Assembly: GCA_937871605.1 (NCBI GenBank)
Contig: CALMRM010000185.1
Location: 1 to 9,243, forward strand
Length of the DNA: 9,243 bases
Source: an uncultured Terriglobus sp.
GTDB taxonomy: Bacteria; Acidobacteriota; Terriglobia; Terriglobales; Acidobacteriaceae
Direction of reading: 5' to 3'
Shown: piece after piece, positions 1 through 5,866 of the stretch
Layout of the letters: every line of letters begins with the position of its first letter
Numbering within the stretch: the first letter of the stretch is position 1
Made by a program: the position numbers and the translations under genes
The notes under the pieces: model-generated
The model's input: only the letters and a program-made list of their open reading frames with translations
What the model was told of the DNA's origin: nothing
Databases searched by the model: none

Positions 1-547
1 CCTTGGCCTCCAGCGCGCCCTCGTGCGCCTTGGTGTCCACGCCCCGCGCCATGCCACTCAGAATGACAACGCCGCGCGAGGCCAGCTCTCGCGAGAGCAT
101 CTGCGCCATGCCCGCACCATACGGCGTTGGATGGCGCGTACCCACCACAGCAATGCCCGGCAGGCTGAGGATGGAGGTGTCGCCGCGGTACCACAGCACG
201 GCGGGCGGATCGTAGATTTCGCGCAGGCGCTCTGGATAGGCCGGACAGTCGTGCGTCAGAAATCCCGCATTTTGCTCGTCGAGCCGTTGCAGCTCGGCTT
301 CGGCCGTTGCGCGCGCCTTACCCTCAAACACAAAACGGGCTGACACGGCGGGCAGCCCCAATCCTTCCAGCTCCGTGAGCGACGCCTGGAACAGCTGGGC
401 TGGGTTTGAAAGGTGCGACATGGCGCGCAGCGTACGCGTGGCACCCATTTGTGGCGACAGCACCAGTGCCATCCAGGCCAGCCGATTGAGGGCTGCGGTG
501 TCCGCCGGTCCACGTTCTACGTCCCTGCTCAGCGTTGCCGTAGCCAA
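1..547 (-). CDS. dprA: DNA-processing protein DprA (Smf), 5' part only, runs off left edge
   Basis: DprA loads RecA onto incoming single-stranded DNA during transformation; it is also found in bacteria not known to be competent. About 182 N-terminal residues are visible on the minus strand and the C-terminal half lies beyond base 1. Residues about 20-80 form the small helical N-terminal region (LAWMALVLSPQMG, then TELEGLGLPA). The Rossmann-like core begins with LREIYDPPAVLWYRGD, followed by VVGTRHPTPYG and the family signature SGMARGVDTKAHEGAL, with the GMARGVD motif at residues 165-171. No ATG precedes the conserved region except internal methionines. I chose TTG at 547-545 because GGAGG lies 5 nt upstream of it (557-553). 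The gene is divergent from mqnA, with 116 bp between the two starts. The family assignment is secure from the motifs; the start is a well-supported inference. Confidence 0.93.
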   Translation of the reverse strand, partial: MATATLSRDVERGPADTAALNRLAWMALVLSPQMGATRTLRAMSHLSNPAQLFQASLTELEGLGLPAVSARFVFEGKARATAEAELQRLDEQNAGFLTHDCPAYPERLREIYDPPAVLWYRGDTSILSLPGIAVVGTRHPTPYGAGMAQMLSRELASRGVVILSGMARGVDTKAHEGALEAK

Positions 548-552
548 AGCTG

Positions 553-557
553 CCTCC
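553..557 (-). promoter_or_regulatory. Shine-Dalgarno of dprA deciding a TTG start
   Basis: The minus strand reads GGAGG, then the 5-nt spacer CAGCT, then TTG (547-545). This is the only strong ribosome-binding site near the 5' end of the dprA frame. It places the start well upstream of the first conserved block (LAWMALVLSP). Confidence 0.7.
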
Positions 558-565
558 AGTGCGTT

Positions 566-571
566 GGTTAT
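566..571 (-). promoter_or_regulatory. possible -10 element upstream of dprA
   Basis: The minus strand reads TATAAC at 571-566, close to a sigma-70 -10 hexamer. No convincing -35 hexamer is found 16-18 nt upstream. Transcription from here would begin almost on top of the dprA Shine-Dalgarno, leaving a very short leader. This is a weak candidate. Confidence 0.2.
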
Positions 572-663
572 ACAACAGCCTGCCCGCTTTGTGCTGGCAG
601 CCGGTGATCGCCCGGCCGCCGTTGCAGCTGGAGCACCGTGCCCCGCGCAGGAACATCCCATAG

Positions 664-1536
664 GTGTTGAGCATTCTCAGTCACACCTCGGAACGCCTGC
701 GCGTGGCGGCCATCAGCTTCCTGAACCCTGCCCCACTCCTTTGGAATTTCGAGCACGGCCAGGTTGCCGAGGAATTGCACACCCGCTACGATGTGCGCTA
801 CACCTTGCCCGCGCAGTGTGCCGCGCAGCTGGGCAGCGGCGAGGCCGACCTGGGCCTGATCCCCATTGCTGCCCTGCCCACCCTGCCAGAGGTGCGCGCC
901 GTTCCCGGCTGCGTCATCGCCTCCCAGCACGCCGTGCGCTCCATTCAGCTAGTGGTACGGCCCGGGCTGGCGCTTGCCAATGTGCGAACGGTCGCGGCAG
1001 ATGCCGCTTCGCGGTCGTCGATTGCCTATGTGCGTGTGCTGCTGCAGCAGTTCTACAGCAACAGGCCCACGCATCACGAGATGCCCGCCGACCTGCCCGT
1101 CATGCTGAGGAACAACGACGCAGCCCTCCTAATCGGTGACCCGGCCCTGCTGGCGCTGGAGGCGCGAGATCGCTCCGGCAGCTTTGCCGACTGCACGTGG
1201 ATCGATATTGCCACTCTGTGGCGGCAGCACACGGATCTGCCATGGGTGGCGGCTGTGTGGGCGGTGCGGCCAGAAGCGTTAGACCGCTGCGGCCTGTCTG
1301 CGGGCACGCTCACCGCAGACCTGTGCGCCTCACGAGACGCGGGTCTGCTGCACACGGACGACCTGGTGCAGGAGTGGGCACCACGAGTGATGCTGCCGGA
1401 GCAGACGGTGCGCACCTACCTTTCAGAAAATATCCACTACACGCTGGACCGCGAGTGCCTACACGCCATGGACACGTTTTTCTCGCTGGCCGAAGCCGCG
1501 GGCGTGCTGCCACCGTACCGCCTCCGCCTGCTGTAG
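664..1536 (+). CDS. mqnA: Chorismate dehydratase MqnA (futalosine pathway of menaquinone synthesis)
   Basis: MqnA dehydrates chorismate to 3-[(1-carboxyvinyl)oxy]benzoate, the first committed step of the futalosine route to menaquinone; it is a cytoplasmic enzyme with a periplasmic-binding-protein-like fold. The 290-residue product has the family's N-terminal strand VAAISFLNPAPLLW (residues 14-27), the SGEADLGLIPIAAL block (58-71), where a polar/acidic loop precedes a hydrophobic strand, and LIGDPALL (156-163). Its length is normal for MqnA. The frame opens with GTG at 664, directly after an in-frame TAG. An AGGA at 649-652 is 11 nt upstream, so the ribosome-binding site is mediocre. Starts at TTG 667 or at the GTG before AAISFLN are also possible. 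No other mqn gene is in the window. MqnD shares the fold, but SFLNPAPL and the GDPAL block favour MqnA. Confidence 0.88.
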   Translation: MLSILSHTSERLRVAAISFLNPAPLLWNFEHGQVAEELHTRYDVRYTLPAQCAAQLGSGEADLGLIPIAALPTLPEVRAVPGCVIASQHAVRSIQLVVRPGLALANVRTVAADAASRSSIAYVRVLLQQFYSNRPTHHEMPADLPVMLRNNDAALLIGDPALLALEARDRSGSFADCTWIDIATLWRQHTDLPWVAAVWAVRPEALDRCGLSAGTLTADLCASRDAGLLHTDDLVQEWAPRVMLPEQTVRTYLSENIHYTLDRECLHAMDTFFSLAEAAGVLPPYRLRLL

Positions 1537-1564
1537 CACGCCACACCAGCCCTTCACGCGACCT

Positions 1565-1585
1565 CAGCACGCTTACCAGCGTCTG
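1565..1585 (+). terminator. small hairpin downstream of mqnA
   Basis: About 30 nt after the mqnA stop there is CAG, a bulged C, ACGCT, the loop TACC, AGCGT and CTG. This makes an 8-bp stem with one bulge and a 4-nt loop. No run of T follows, so it is not a classical intrinsic terminator. It could be a weak terminator or an mRNA 3'-end stabiliser. The rest of the mqnA to membrane-protein gap (1537-1671) shows nothing else I can support. Confidence 0.35.
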
Positions 1586-1671
1586 AACTGCTACAGATGC
1601 CGCTTCTCCTTTCACAGCAAGCCGGACTTCACCACGCGGCGCACGGCAGCACAACGCCGGGTGGCAATCGG

Positions 1672-2286
1672 ATGGTCCGCTACTTCTTCAAGCTGGGCCT
1701 ACTAGGACTGTTCTTAATTGCGGCCATCGATTCCTCGCCCATTCCGCTGCCCATTCCTGGTTCCAGCGATCTCCTGGTCACGCTGCTGGCCGCGCAGCGG
1801 CACGCCTGGCTTGCGGTGACGCTGGTGGCTACCGTCGGATCGGTCGTGGGTGCGGCGGCAAGTTACCACACAGGCCTGGTGGGAGGCATCACGCTGGTGG
1901 ATCGGTACGTGCCCCGCCGCTTTCGCAATCGCATCCAGCACTGGACGGAGGAGCACGCGCTGCTCTCGGTGGCACTGCCGGCAATTCTGCCGCCCCCTGC
2001 ACCGCTAATGCCCTTCCTGATTGCGGCGGGTGCGTTCCGCATGCCAAAAACGCGATACTACGTCAGCTTTACTGCCAGCAGATTTGTGCGCCATGCCCTG
2101 TTTGCCTGGCTGGGCGTGCACTACGGGCGTCGCATCATGCCCGTGTACCTGCGCTTTGCCGACCGCTATGGCTGGATCCTGCTGGTCATCGTGTGGGGAT
2201 CGGTCGCGTTTGGCGTAGTGTACGCCGTACTTCAGCTGCGCAAACGGAAGTCCGGCAGGCGAGAAACTGCTGCTGCCACGGCCTAG
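1672..2286 (+). CDS. Small VTT/DedA-like (SNARE-associated, YqaA-type) integral membrane protein
   Basis: This predicted 204-residue inner-membrane protein resembles the VTT/DedA superfamily, whose members are linked to lipid-carrier or phospholipid flipping and membrane homeostasis. Hydrophobic segments fall at about residues 5-20, 33-42 (short, possibly re-entrant), 46-64, 96-121, 132-148 and 168-189. The proline-rich SSPIPLPIPGSSDLL (21-35) and LPAILPPPAPLMPFLIAAGAF (102-122) match the two re-entrant-type loops of the family, and AGAFRMPK matches its typical GxxRM turn. The C-terminus is basic (RKRKSGRR). The frame could open at ATG 1597, but those 25 residues look like non-coding leader. 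ATG 1672 gives MVRYFFKLGLLGLF, a natural membrane start, with a weak GGGTGG upstream. It follows mqnA by 135 bp on the same strand and may be co-transcribed. The substrate is unknown. Confidence 0.75.
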   Translation: MVRYFFKLGLLGLFLIAAIDSSPIPLPIPGSSDLLVTLLAAQRHAWLAVTLVATVGSVVGAAASYHTGLVGGITLVDRYVPRRFRNRIQHWTEEHALLSVALPAILPPPAPLMPFLIAAGAFRMPKTRYYVSFTASRFVRHALFAWLGVHYGRRIMPVYLRFADRYGWILLVIVWGSVAFGVVYAVLQLRKRKSGRRETAAATA

Positions 2287-2317
2287 ATGTCGTTCCATTG
2301 CGACGGTGGTACAAGCA

Positions 2318-2414
2318 GAACGCAGAGGACAGGAGGTCACGCAGAGGCCGCCGAGTACTGCCTCTCCTACAGGCTCTGCGACCTCTGCGCTAACCTCAGC
2401 GACCTCTGCGTTCC
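2318..2414. repeat. composite intergenic inverted repeat built from CGCAGAGG units
   Basis: This element sits in the 132-bp gap between two convergent genes. The outer arms GAACGCAGAGG (2319-2329) and CCTCTGCGTTC (2403-2413) pair perfectly over 11 bp. Inner arms CGCAGAGG (2340-2347) and CCTCTGCG (2382-2389) pair over 8 bp. Between them GAGGT on the left faces ACCTC on the right. A further CTCTGCG lies at 2374-2380. Four to five copies of one 8-mer, in mirrored orientation, therefore form a long imperfect hairpin. CTCTGCG-rich intergenic repeats of this kind are, from memory, scattered through several environmental genomes, including acidobacteria. A role as a REP/MITE-like element or a bidirectional terminator is inference. 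Confidence 0.75.
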
Positions 2415-2418
2415 TCAC

Positions 2419-3435
2419 TCAAAACTCCCACCGCAACAGCGTGGCACCCACGGTGAAGCCAGCGCCTACGCTGGCCAGCAGTACTAGGTCACCCTTCTTC
2501 AAACGGCCTTCCTGCAGCGCTGTGTCCATAGCAATGGGAATGGTACCGCCAGTCGTATTGCCGTAGCGGTCGATGTTGATGACCACGCGCTCCTCCGGCA
2601 TGCCCAGGCGCTCCGCCGTGGCCAGGATGATGCGCTTGTTGGCCTGGTGCGGTATGAAGCAGGCAATTTCGTTGCCGGTGATGCCCGCGCTTGCCAGCAC
2701 GCGCTCACTGGCCTCCATCATCTTGCGCACGGCAAACTTATACACCGTCTGGCCGTCCTGCTTGATGTAGTGCTGTCGCCCCTCGACTGTCTCGATGCTG
2801 GGCGGGTGCAGGCTACCGCCCGCGGGCATGCAAAGCGCCCCACCGCCGGAACCATCCACCTCGTGCCAAAAGTCGACCAGCCCCACCTCATCGCCGTCGC
2901 ACGGCTCTAAAAGCACGCACCCGGCTCCGTCGCCGAACAGGATGCAGGTGGAGCGGTCCGTATAGTCCGTGATGGAGCTCATGGTGTCGGCACCGATCAC
3001 GAGCACGCGCTTGTGCGCACCGCTTTCCACCAGTTTTGCCCCTACCTGCAGTGAATAGGTAAAGGCGGAACAGGCGGCGGATAGATCAAAACCCCACGCC
3101 TTGGTGGCACCCAGCTTGGTCTGTACCAGGCATGCCGTCGCCGGGAAAAGCATGTCCGGTGTGACCGTACCCACAATGATGCAGTCGATTTCGCTTGCAT
3201 CGATGCCACGACGTTCCAGGCACACCTGCGCGGCACCCACTGCCAAATCGCTGGTGGCCATGCCGCTGTCCACAATGTGGCGCTCGCGGATGCCGGTGCG
3301 CTCCAGAATCCATTGGTCTGTGGTGTCGACGATCTGTTCCAGATCCTGGTTGGTCAGCACGCGGGATGGAACAAAGCTGCCCACCGACGAAATTTTGGCA
3401 CGAACCGCAACTCGCGGCTTCAACTGCAAACTCAA
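2419..3435 (-). CDS. fabH: Beta-ketoacyl-ACP synthase III (FabH)
   Basis: FabH condenses acetyl-CoA (or a branched acyl-CoA) with malonyl-ACP to start type II fatty acid synthesis in the cytoplasm. The 338-residue product begins MSLQLKPRVAVRAKISSVGS. It has the catalytic triad in the expected contexts: Cys122 in DLSAACSAF, His263 in IPHQANKRI and Asn293 in YGNTTGGTIP. Also present are VDTTDQWILERTGIRER near the N-terminus, FGDGAGCVLL in the middle, and the C-terminal LLASVGAGFTVGATLLRW. Length is normal. The frame extends upstream to a GTG at 3477 with no ribosome-binding site. TTG at 3435 has GGAGG 8 nt upstream (3448-3444) and gives the usual N-terminus, so I prefer it. It lies downstream of the SRP RNA gene and converges on the VTT-like gene across the repeat. 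It is a lone fab gene here, with no plsX, fabD or fabG beside it. Confidence 0.96.
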   Translation of the reverse strand: MSLQLKPRVAVRAKISSVGSFVPSRVLTNQDLEQIVDTTDQWILERTGIRERHIVDSGMATSDLAVGAAQVCLERRGIDASEIDCIIVGTVTPDMLFPATACLVQTKLGATKAWGFDLSAACSAFTYSLQVGAKLVESGAHKRVLVIGADTMSSITDYTDRSTCILFGDGAGCVLLEPCDGDEVGLVDFWHEVDGSGGGALCMPAGGSLHPPSIETVEGRQHYIKQDGQTVYKFAVRKMMEASERVLASAGITGNEIACFIPHQANKRIILATAERLGMPEERVVINIDRYGNTTGGTIPIAMDTALQEGRLKKGDLVLLASVGAGFTVGATLLRWEF

Positions 3436-3443
3436 CGTACGTT

Positions 3444-3448
3444 CCTCC
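3444..3448 (-). promoter_or_regulatory. Shine-Dalgarno of fabH deciding a TTG start
   Basis: The minus strand reads GGAGG, an 8-nt spacer, then TTG (3435-3433). The spacer and start together include the perfect 10-bp palindrome AACGTACGTT (3434-3443), whose last two bases are the first two bases of the TTG. Confidence 0.7.
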
Positions 3449-3482
3449 ACACCAACGGCACAGGTGCTGCGGTTCACTCACG

Positions 3483-3488
3483 AGCATA
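3483..3488 (-). promoter_or_regulatory. possible -10 element for fabH
   Basis: The minus strand carries TATGCT at 3488-3483. A TTCACA lies upstream, but the spacing is 20 nt, too long for a good sigma-70 promoter. If real it would give fabH its own promoter between ffs and the gene, with a leader of about 40 nt. This is a weak candidate. Confidence 0.2.
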
Positions 3489-3552
3489 CCGCCTGTGGTG
3501 ACACTGACTGTGAAGGGGCGAAGCCTGGCAGGTGCGCCGGAAACAGCAAAGC

Positions 3553-3646
3553 GCCGGGTGACCCACTGCGCACTCAAGAGCTCGCTACCGTTGCTTCCTT
3601 CCGGACCTGGCGGGGTTTGCAAGAGTGAGTCGCGTGGGACCCGGCA
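3553..3646 (-). ncRNA. ffs: Signal recognition particle RNA, small bacterial (4.5S) type
   Basis: This is the RNA core of the bacterial SRP. It binds Ffh (M domain at the apical loop) and helps dock ribosomes translating membrane proteins at FtsY. The minus strand contains the near-invariant apical motif AGGTCCGGAAGGAAGCA (3608-3592), including the GGAA tetraloop and the flanking symmetric loop. The two flanks pair with each other: CCGGG with CCCGG, CCCAC with GTGGG, GCG with CGC, and ACTCA with TGAGT, giving the expected rod about 90 nt long. The ends are set by where pairing stops (about 3645 and 3554), so they are approximate to a few bases. It lies upstream of fabH on the same strand and is divergent from rimO. 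No clear U-tract terminator follows. Confidence 0.92.
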
Positions 3647-3653
3647 CTTCGCA

Positions 3654-3659
3654 ATCCTA
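3654..3659 (-). promoter_or_regulatory. -10 element of the SRP RNA gene
   Basis: The minus strand reads TAGGAT at 3659-3654, about 8-10 nt before the 5' end of the SRP RNA predicted from base pairing. No strong -35 hexamer is visible; TAGTTT lies 17 nt upstream. Confidence 0.4.
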
Positions 3660-3675
3660 GCATCGTTCCGCACGG

Positions 3676-3681
3676 TAAACT
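3676..3681 (+). promoter_or_regulatory. possible -10 element for rimO
   Basis: TAAACT lies 6 nt before the GTG start of rimO, with no recognisable -35 hexamer. If used, transcription would start at or next to the start codon, giving a leaderless message. That would agree with the missing Shine-Dalgarno. Confidence 0.3.
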
Positions 3682-3687
3682 AGACAG

Positions 3688-5391
3688 GTGGCTACGGCAG
3701 AGATCATCGAAGACCTAAACAGCGCTGGGACCCGCGGTGGCGATTTCGCCACGCGTCCGCGCATCGGCTTCGTCTCGCTGGGTTGCCCCAAGAACCTGGT
3801 GGACAGCGAAGTGATGATGGGCATGGTGCACCATGCCGGTGCCGAGCTGACGCCCGACGCCGCTAACGCCGACATCATCGTAGTGAACACCTGCAGCTTT
3901 ATCGACAGCGCCAAACAGGAGAGCGTCAACACCATCCTGGAGATGGCCGCGCACAAGGCTGAGGGCCGCGCGACGAAGCTGATCGTCACTGGTTGCCTGG
4001 TGGAACGCTACCGCGACGAGATTCGAAAGAACATTCCAGAGGTGGACGCGGTATTGGGCACGGGCGAGCTGGACGGTATCCTGCTGGCCTCCGGTCTGCA
4101 GCCGAAGCCGGTGCCGAGTTCTTCGCCGTTCAACATCTTGGTGAGCGCACCCACACCATCTGCAGAGGATGCAACGGTTCACACACACGCGCACATGGAA
4201 CTGGGCGGCGCGGCAGCGCTTGAGGTTGAGACGGCGCAGGGCAACCTGTCGGCTGCGACCCTAGCCGACGCGCAGCTGATCGACCGCGCCAGCAGCGCCG
4301 TGCGCAAGCACTCGCAGATGGATGTACCCGCGCAGACTTCGCGCCCCGAGGGCGACCTGCGCGAACAGCAGGGCCGCTTCGCCCGCGACGCCTGGGACGG
4401 CGCCACCGCTGCCCTGCCAAGCTACCTGTACTCGGACGAGACGCCGCGCATTCTGTCCACGGGCAAGGCGTCGGCCTACATCAAGATCGCTGAGGGCTGC
4501 GATCACCCCTGCGGCTTCTGCATCATTCCGCAACTGCGCGGCAAGTTCCGTTCGCGCCGCATCTCGTCCATCCTGAACGAGGCGGAAAACCTGCTACGGC
4601 AGGGCGTGCGTGAGATCACGCTGATCGGGCAGGACACGACCTGCTACGGCGAAGACCTGGGCCTGCGCGACGGCCTGGCTACTCTGCTGGAGGCGCTCGC
4701 CACACTGCACGTGGACGGCGTTGGCCGCATCCCATGGCTGCGCTTCCTCTACGCCTACCCGAACAAGGTCACGACGAAGCTGCTGGAAACCATTGCGGCG
4801 CACGACAACATCGCAAAGTACCTGGATGTGCCGCTGCAGCATGCCTCGCCCACGGTACTCAAACGCATGAAGCGTGGTGGATCCGGCGACATCTTCCTGC
4901 GCATGATTGAGAAAGCCCGCACCATCGTGCCGGGCATCGCGATTCGCACGGCCTTTATCGTCGGCTTTCCCGGGGAGACGAATGAGGAGTTTGCCGCGCT
5001 GGAGCAGTTCGTCATCGCCGCGAAAATTGACTGGCTCGGTGTCTTCTCCTATTCGGACGAAGAAGGTGCGGCAGCCTTCGACCTCGGCGAGAAAGTTCCC
5101 AAGCGCACCATCGAAGCGCGCCGCCGCCGCCTGATGCGCACCCAGCTCAAGATCAGCCGCAAGGCACGCGCCGCGCAGGTCGGCCGCATCGTAGACGTGC
5201 TTGTCGAAGGCCCGTCCGAGGAAACCGACCTCCTGTGGAAAGCGCGCACCCTGCAACAGGCTCCTGAGATCGACGGCCACGTGCTCATCAACGACTTTGG
5301 CGACCGCGAAGCGCTGGTGCCCGGCACCTTCTACCGCGCAGAAATTACCGAGGCGCACGACTACGACGTTGTCGCCCGTATCATCGACTGA
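3688..5391 (+). CDS. rimO: Ribosomal protein S12 methylthiotransferase RimO, with long inter-domain insertion
   Basis: RimO is a radical-SAM enzyme with two 4Fe-4S clusters that adds a methylthio group to the beta-carbon of a conserved aspartate of ribosomal protein S12. The N-terminal methylthiotransferase domain has its three cluster ligands at Cys33 (SLGCPKNLVDSE), Cys69 (NTCSFID) and Cys103 (VTGCLVERY). The radical-SAM domain has Cys271, Cys275 and Cys278 (EGCDHPCGFC). A C-terminal TRAM domain (about 495-567) contains the RimO-typical VEGPSEETDLLWKAR, which separates it from the tRNA enzyme MiaB. At 567 residues it is about 125 longer than the E. coli enzyme. Most of the excess is a low-complexity segment at about residues 138-242, between the two Fe-S domains. 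The start is GTG at 3688 with no good ribosome-binding site. No earlier conserved sequence exists, and RPRIGFVSLGCPKN follows 25 residues later. It is the first gene of a probable operon. Confidence 0.95.
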   Translation: MATAEIIEDLNSAGTRGGDFATRPRIGFVSLGCPKNLVDSEVMMGMVHHAGAELTPDAANADIIVVNTCSFIDSAKQESVNTILEMAAHKAEGRATKLIVTGCLVERYRDEIRKNIPEVDAVLGTGELDGILLASGLQPKPVPSSSPFNILVSAPTPSAEDATVHTHAHMELGGAAALEVETAQGNLSAATLADAQLIDRASSAVRKHSQMDVPAQTSRPEGDLREQQGRFARDAWDGATAALPSYLYSDETPRILSTGKASAYIKIAEGCDHPCGFCIIPQLRGKFRSRRISSILNEAENLLRQGVREITLIGQDTTCYGEDLGLRDGLATLLEALATLHVDGVGRIPWLRFLYAYPNKVTTKLLETIAAHDNIAKYLDVPLQHASPTVLKRMKRGGSGDIFLRMIEKARTIVPGIAIRTAFIVGFPGETNEEFAALEQFVIAAKIDWLGVFSYSDEEGAAAFDLGEKVPKRTIEARRRRLMRTQLKISRKARAAQVGRIVDVLVEGPSEETDLLWKARTLQQAPEIDGHVLINDFGDREALVPGTFYRAEITEAHDYDVVARIID

Positions 5392-5412
5392 TTTAACGAG
5401 GGACCAAGACTC

Positions 5413-5862
5413 ATGGCAACACCCGCAGACGCAGATATCATCCTGAAGCTGTACGACCTTCGCCGCGAAGAGGTCATGCGTAAGGCACGCAACTACGTCA
5501 GCTGGGAGTTTTGGCCGGCAAGCGTGGACGAGTTCAAAGAGATCCACAAGCCCACCAACCCGAACAATGCTTTTTGGCGCCAGGTCATTAGCTTCTGGGA
5601 GATGGTGGTGAATCTGCCCCTGCAGGGTGCGGTGGATGTGGACTTGTACCTGGCGACGCAGAGTGAAGGGATTGGGACACGCGCCAAGTTTGCGGAGTTG
5701 TCTGAGGCTGCAACGGGTAACCCCTTTATGCCGAACACGCTGAAGCTGATCGAAAGCAACGAGAAGGCAAGGGCCCAGTTTGAAGGCGCAAAAAAGAACG
5801 TTGCCGCCCGCCGCGAACTGTTTGCCGCTGCCGCAAGGCAGCGGGCTGAGGCGGCGAAATAG
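5413..5862 (+). CDS. Hypothetical protein, 149 residues, unrecognised family
   Basis: I do not recognise this protein. It starts at ATG 5413, 21 nt after the rimO stop, with GAGGGA (5398-5403) 9 nt upstream as a reasonable ribosome-binding site. It ends 4 nt before yacG, so it is almost certainly translated as part of this cluster. It has no signal peptide or membrane helix. The N-terminal part (about residues 5-30) is helical and charged (KLYDLRREEVMRKARNY). The middle (30-70) is rich in aromatics, with SWEFWPASVDEF and NNAFWRQVISFWEMVV. The C-terminal 40 residues are Ala/Lys/Arg/Glu-rich and probably form a long helix (EKARAQFEGAKKNVAARREL). No cysteine or histidine cluster suggests metal binding. 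The aromatic patches and helical tail suggest a soluble all-helical protein that binds a partner, but this is inference. Coding is supported by tight spacing and normal composition. Confidence 0.8.
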   Translation: MATPADADIILKLYDLRREEVMRKARNYVSWEFWPASVDEFKEIHKPTNPNNAFWRQVISFWEMVVNLPLQGAVDVDLYLATQSEGIGTRAKFAELSEAATGNPFMPNTLKLIESNEKARAQFEGAKKNVAARRELFAAAARQRAEAAK

Positions 5863-5866
5863 CACC

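Noticed and set aside
375..1139. A 254-codon plus-strand open frame crossing the dprA-mqnA junction
   Set aside because: It overlaps the secure dprA and mqnA frames, and its translation is Arg/Ala/Pro-rich low complexity typical of a GC-rich shadow frame.
1597..1671. Longer N-terminus for the VTT-like membrane protein starting at ATG 1597
   Set aside because: The added 25 residues are polar with His, Gly and Gln and precede a normal membrane start at 1672; there is no ribosome-binding site at 1597.
3436..3477. Longer FabH N-terminus from GTG 3477
   Set aside because: No ribosome-binding site there, and the added residues contain the GGAGG that serves the TTG at 3435.
3532..3558. Direct repeat of GCGCCGG just past the 3' end of the SRP RNA, considered as an ffs terminator
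   Set aside because: The copies are mainly in direct, not inverted, orientation and no T-run follows, so no stable terminator hairpin is supported.
5780..5866. Longer YacG N-terminus starting at ATG 5780
   Set aside because: It would overlap the preceding gene by 83 bp and add residues unlike the family; the zinc ribbon starts 7 residues after ATG 5867.
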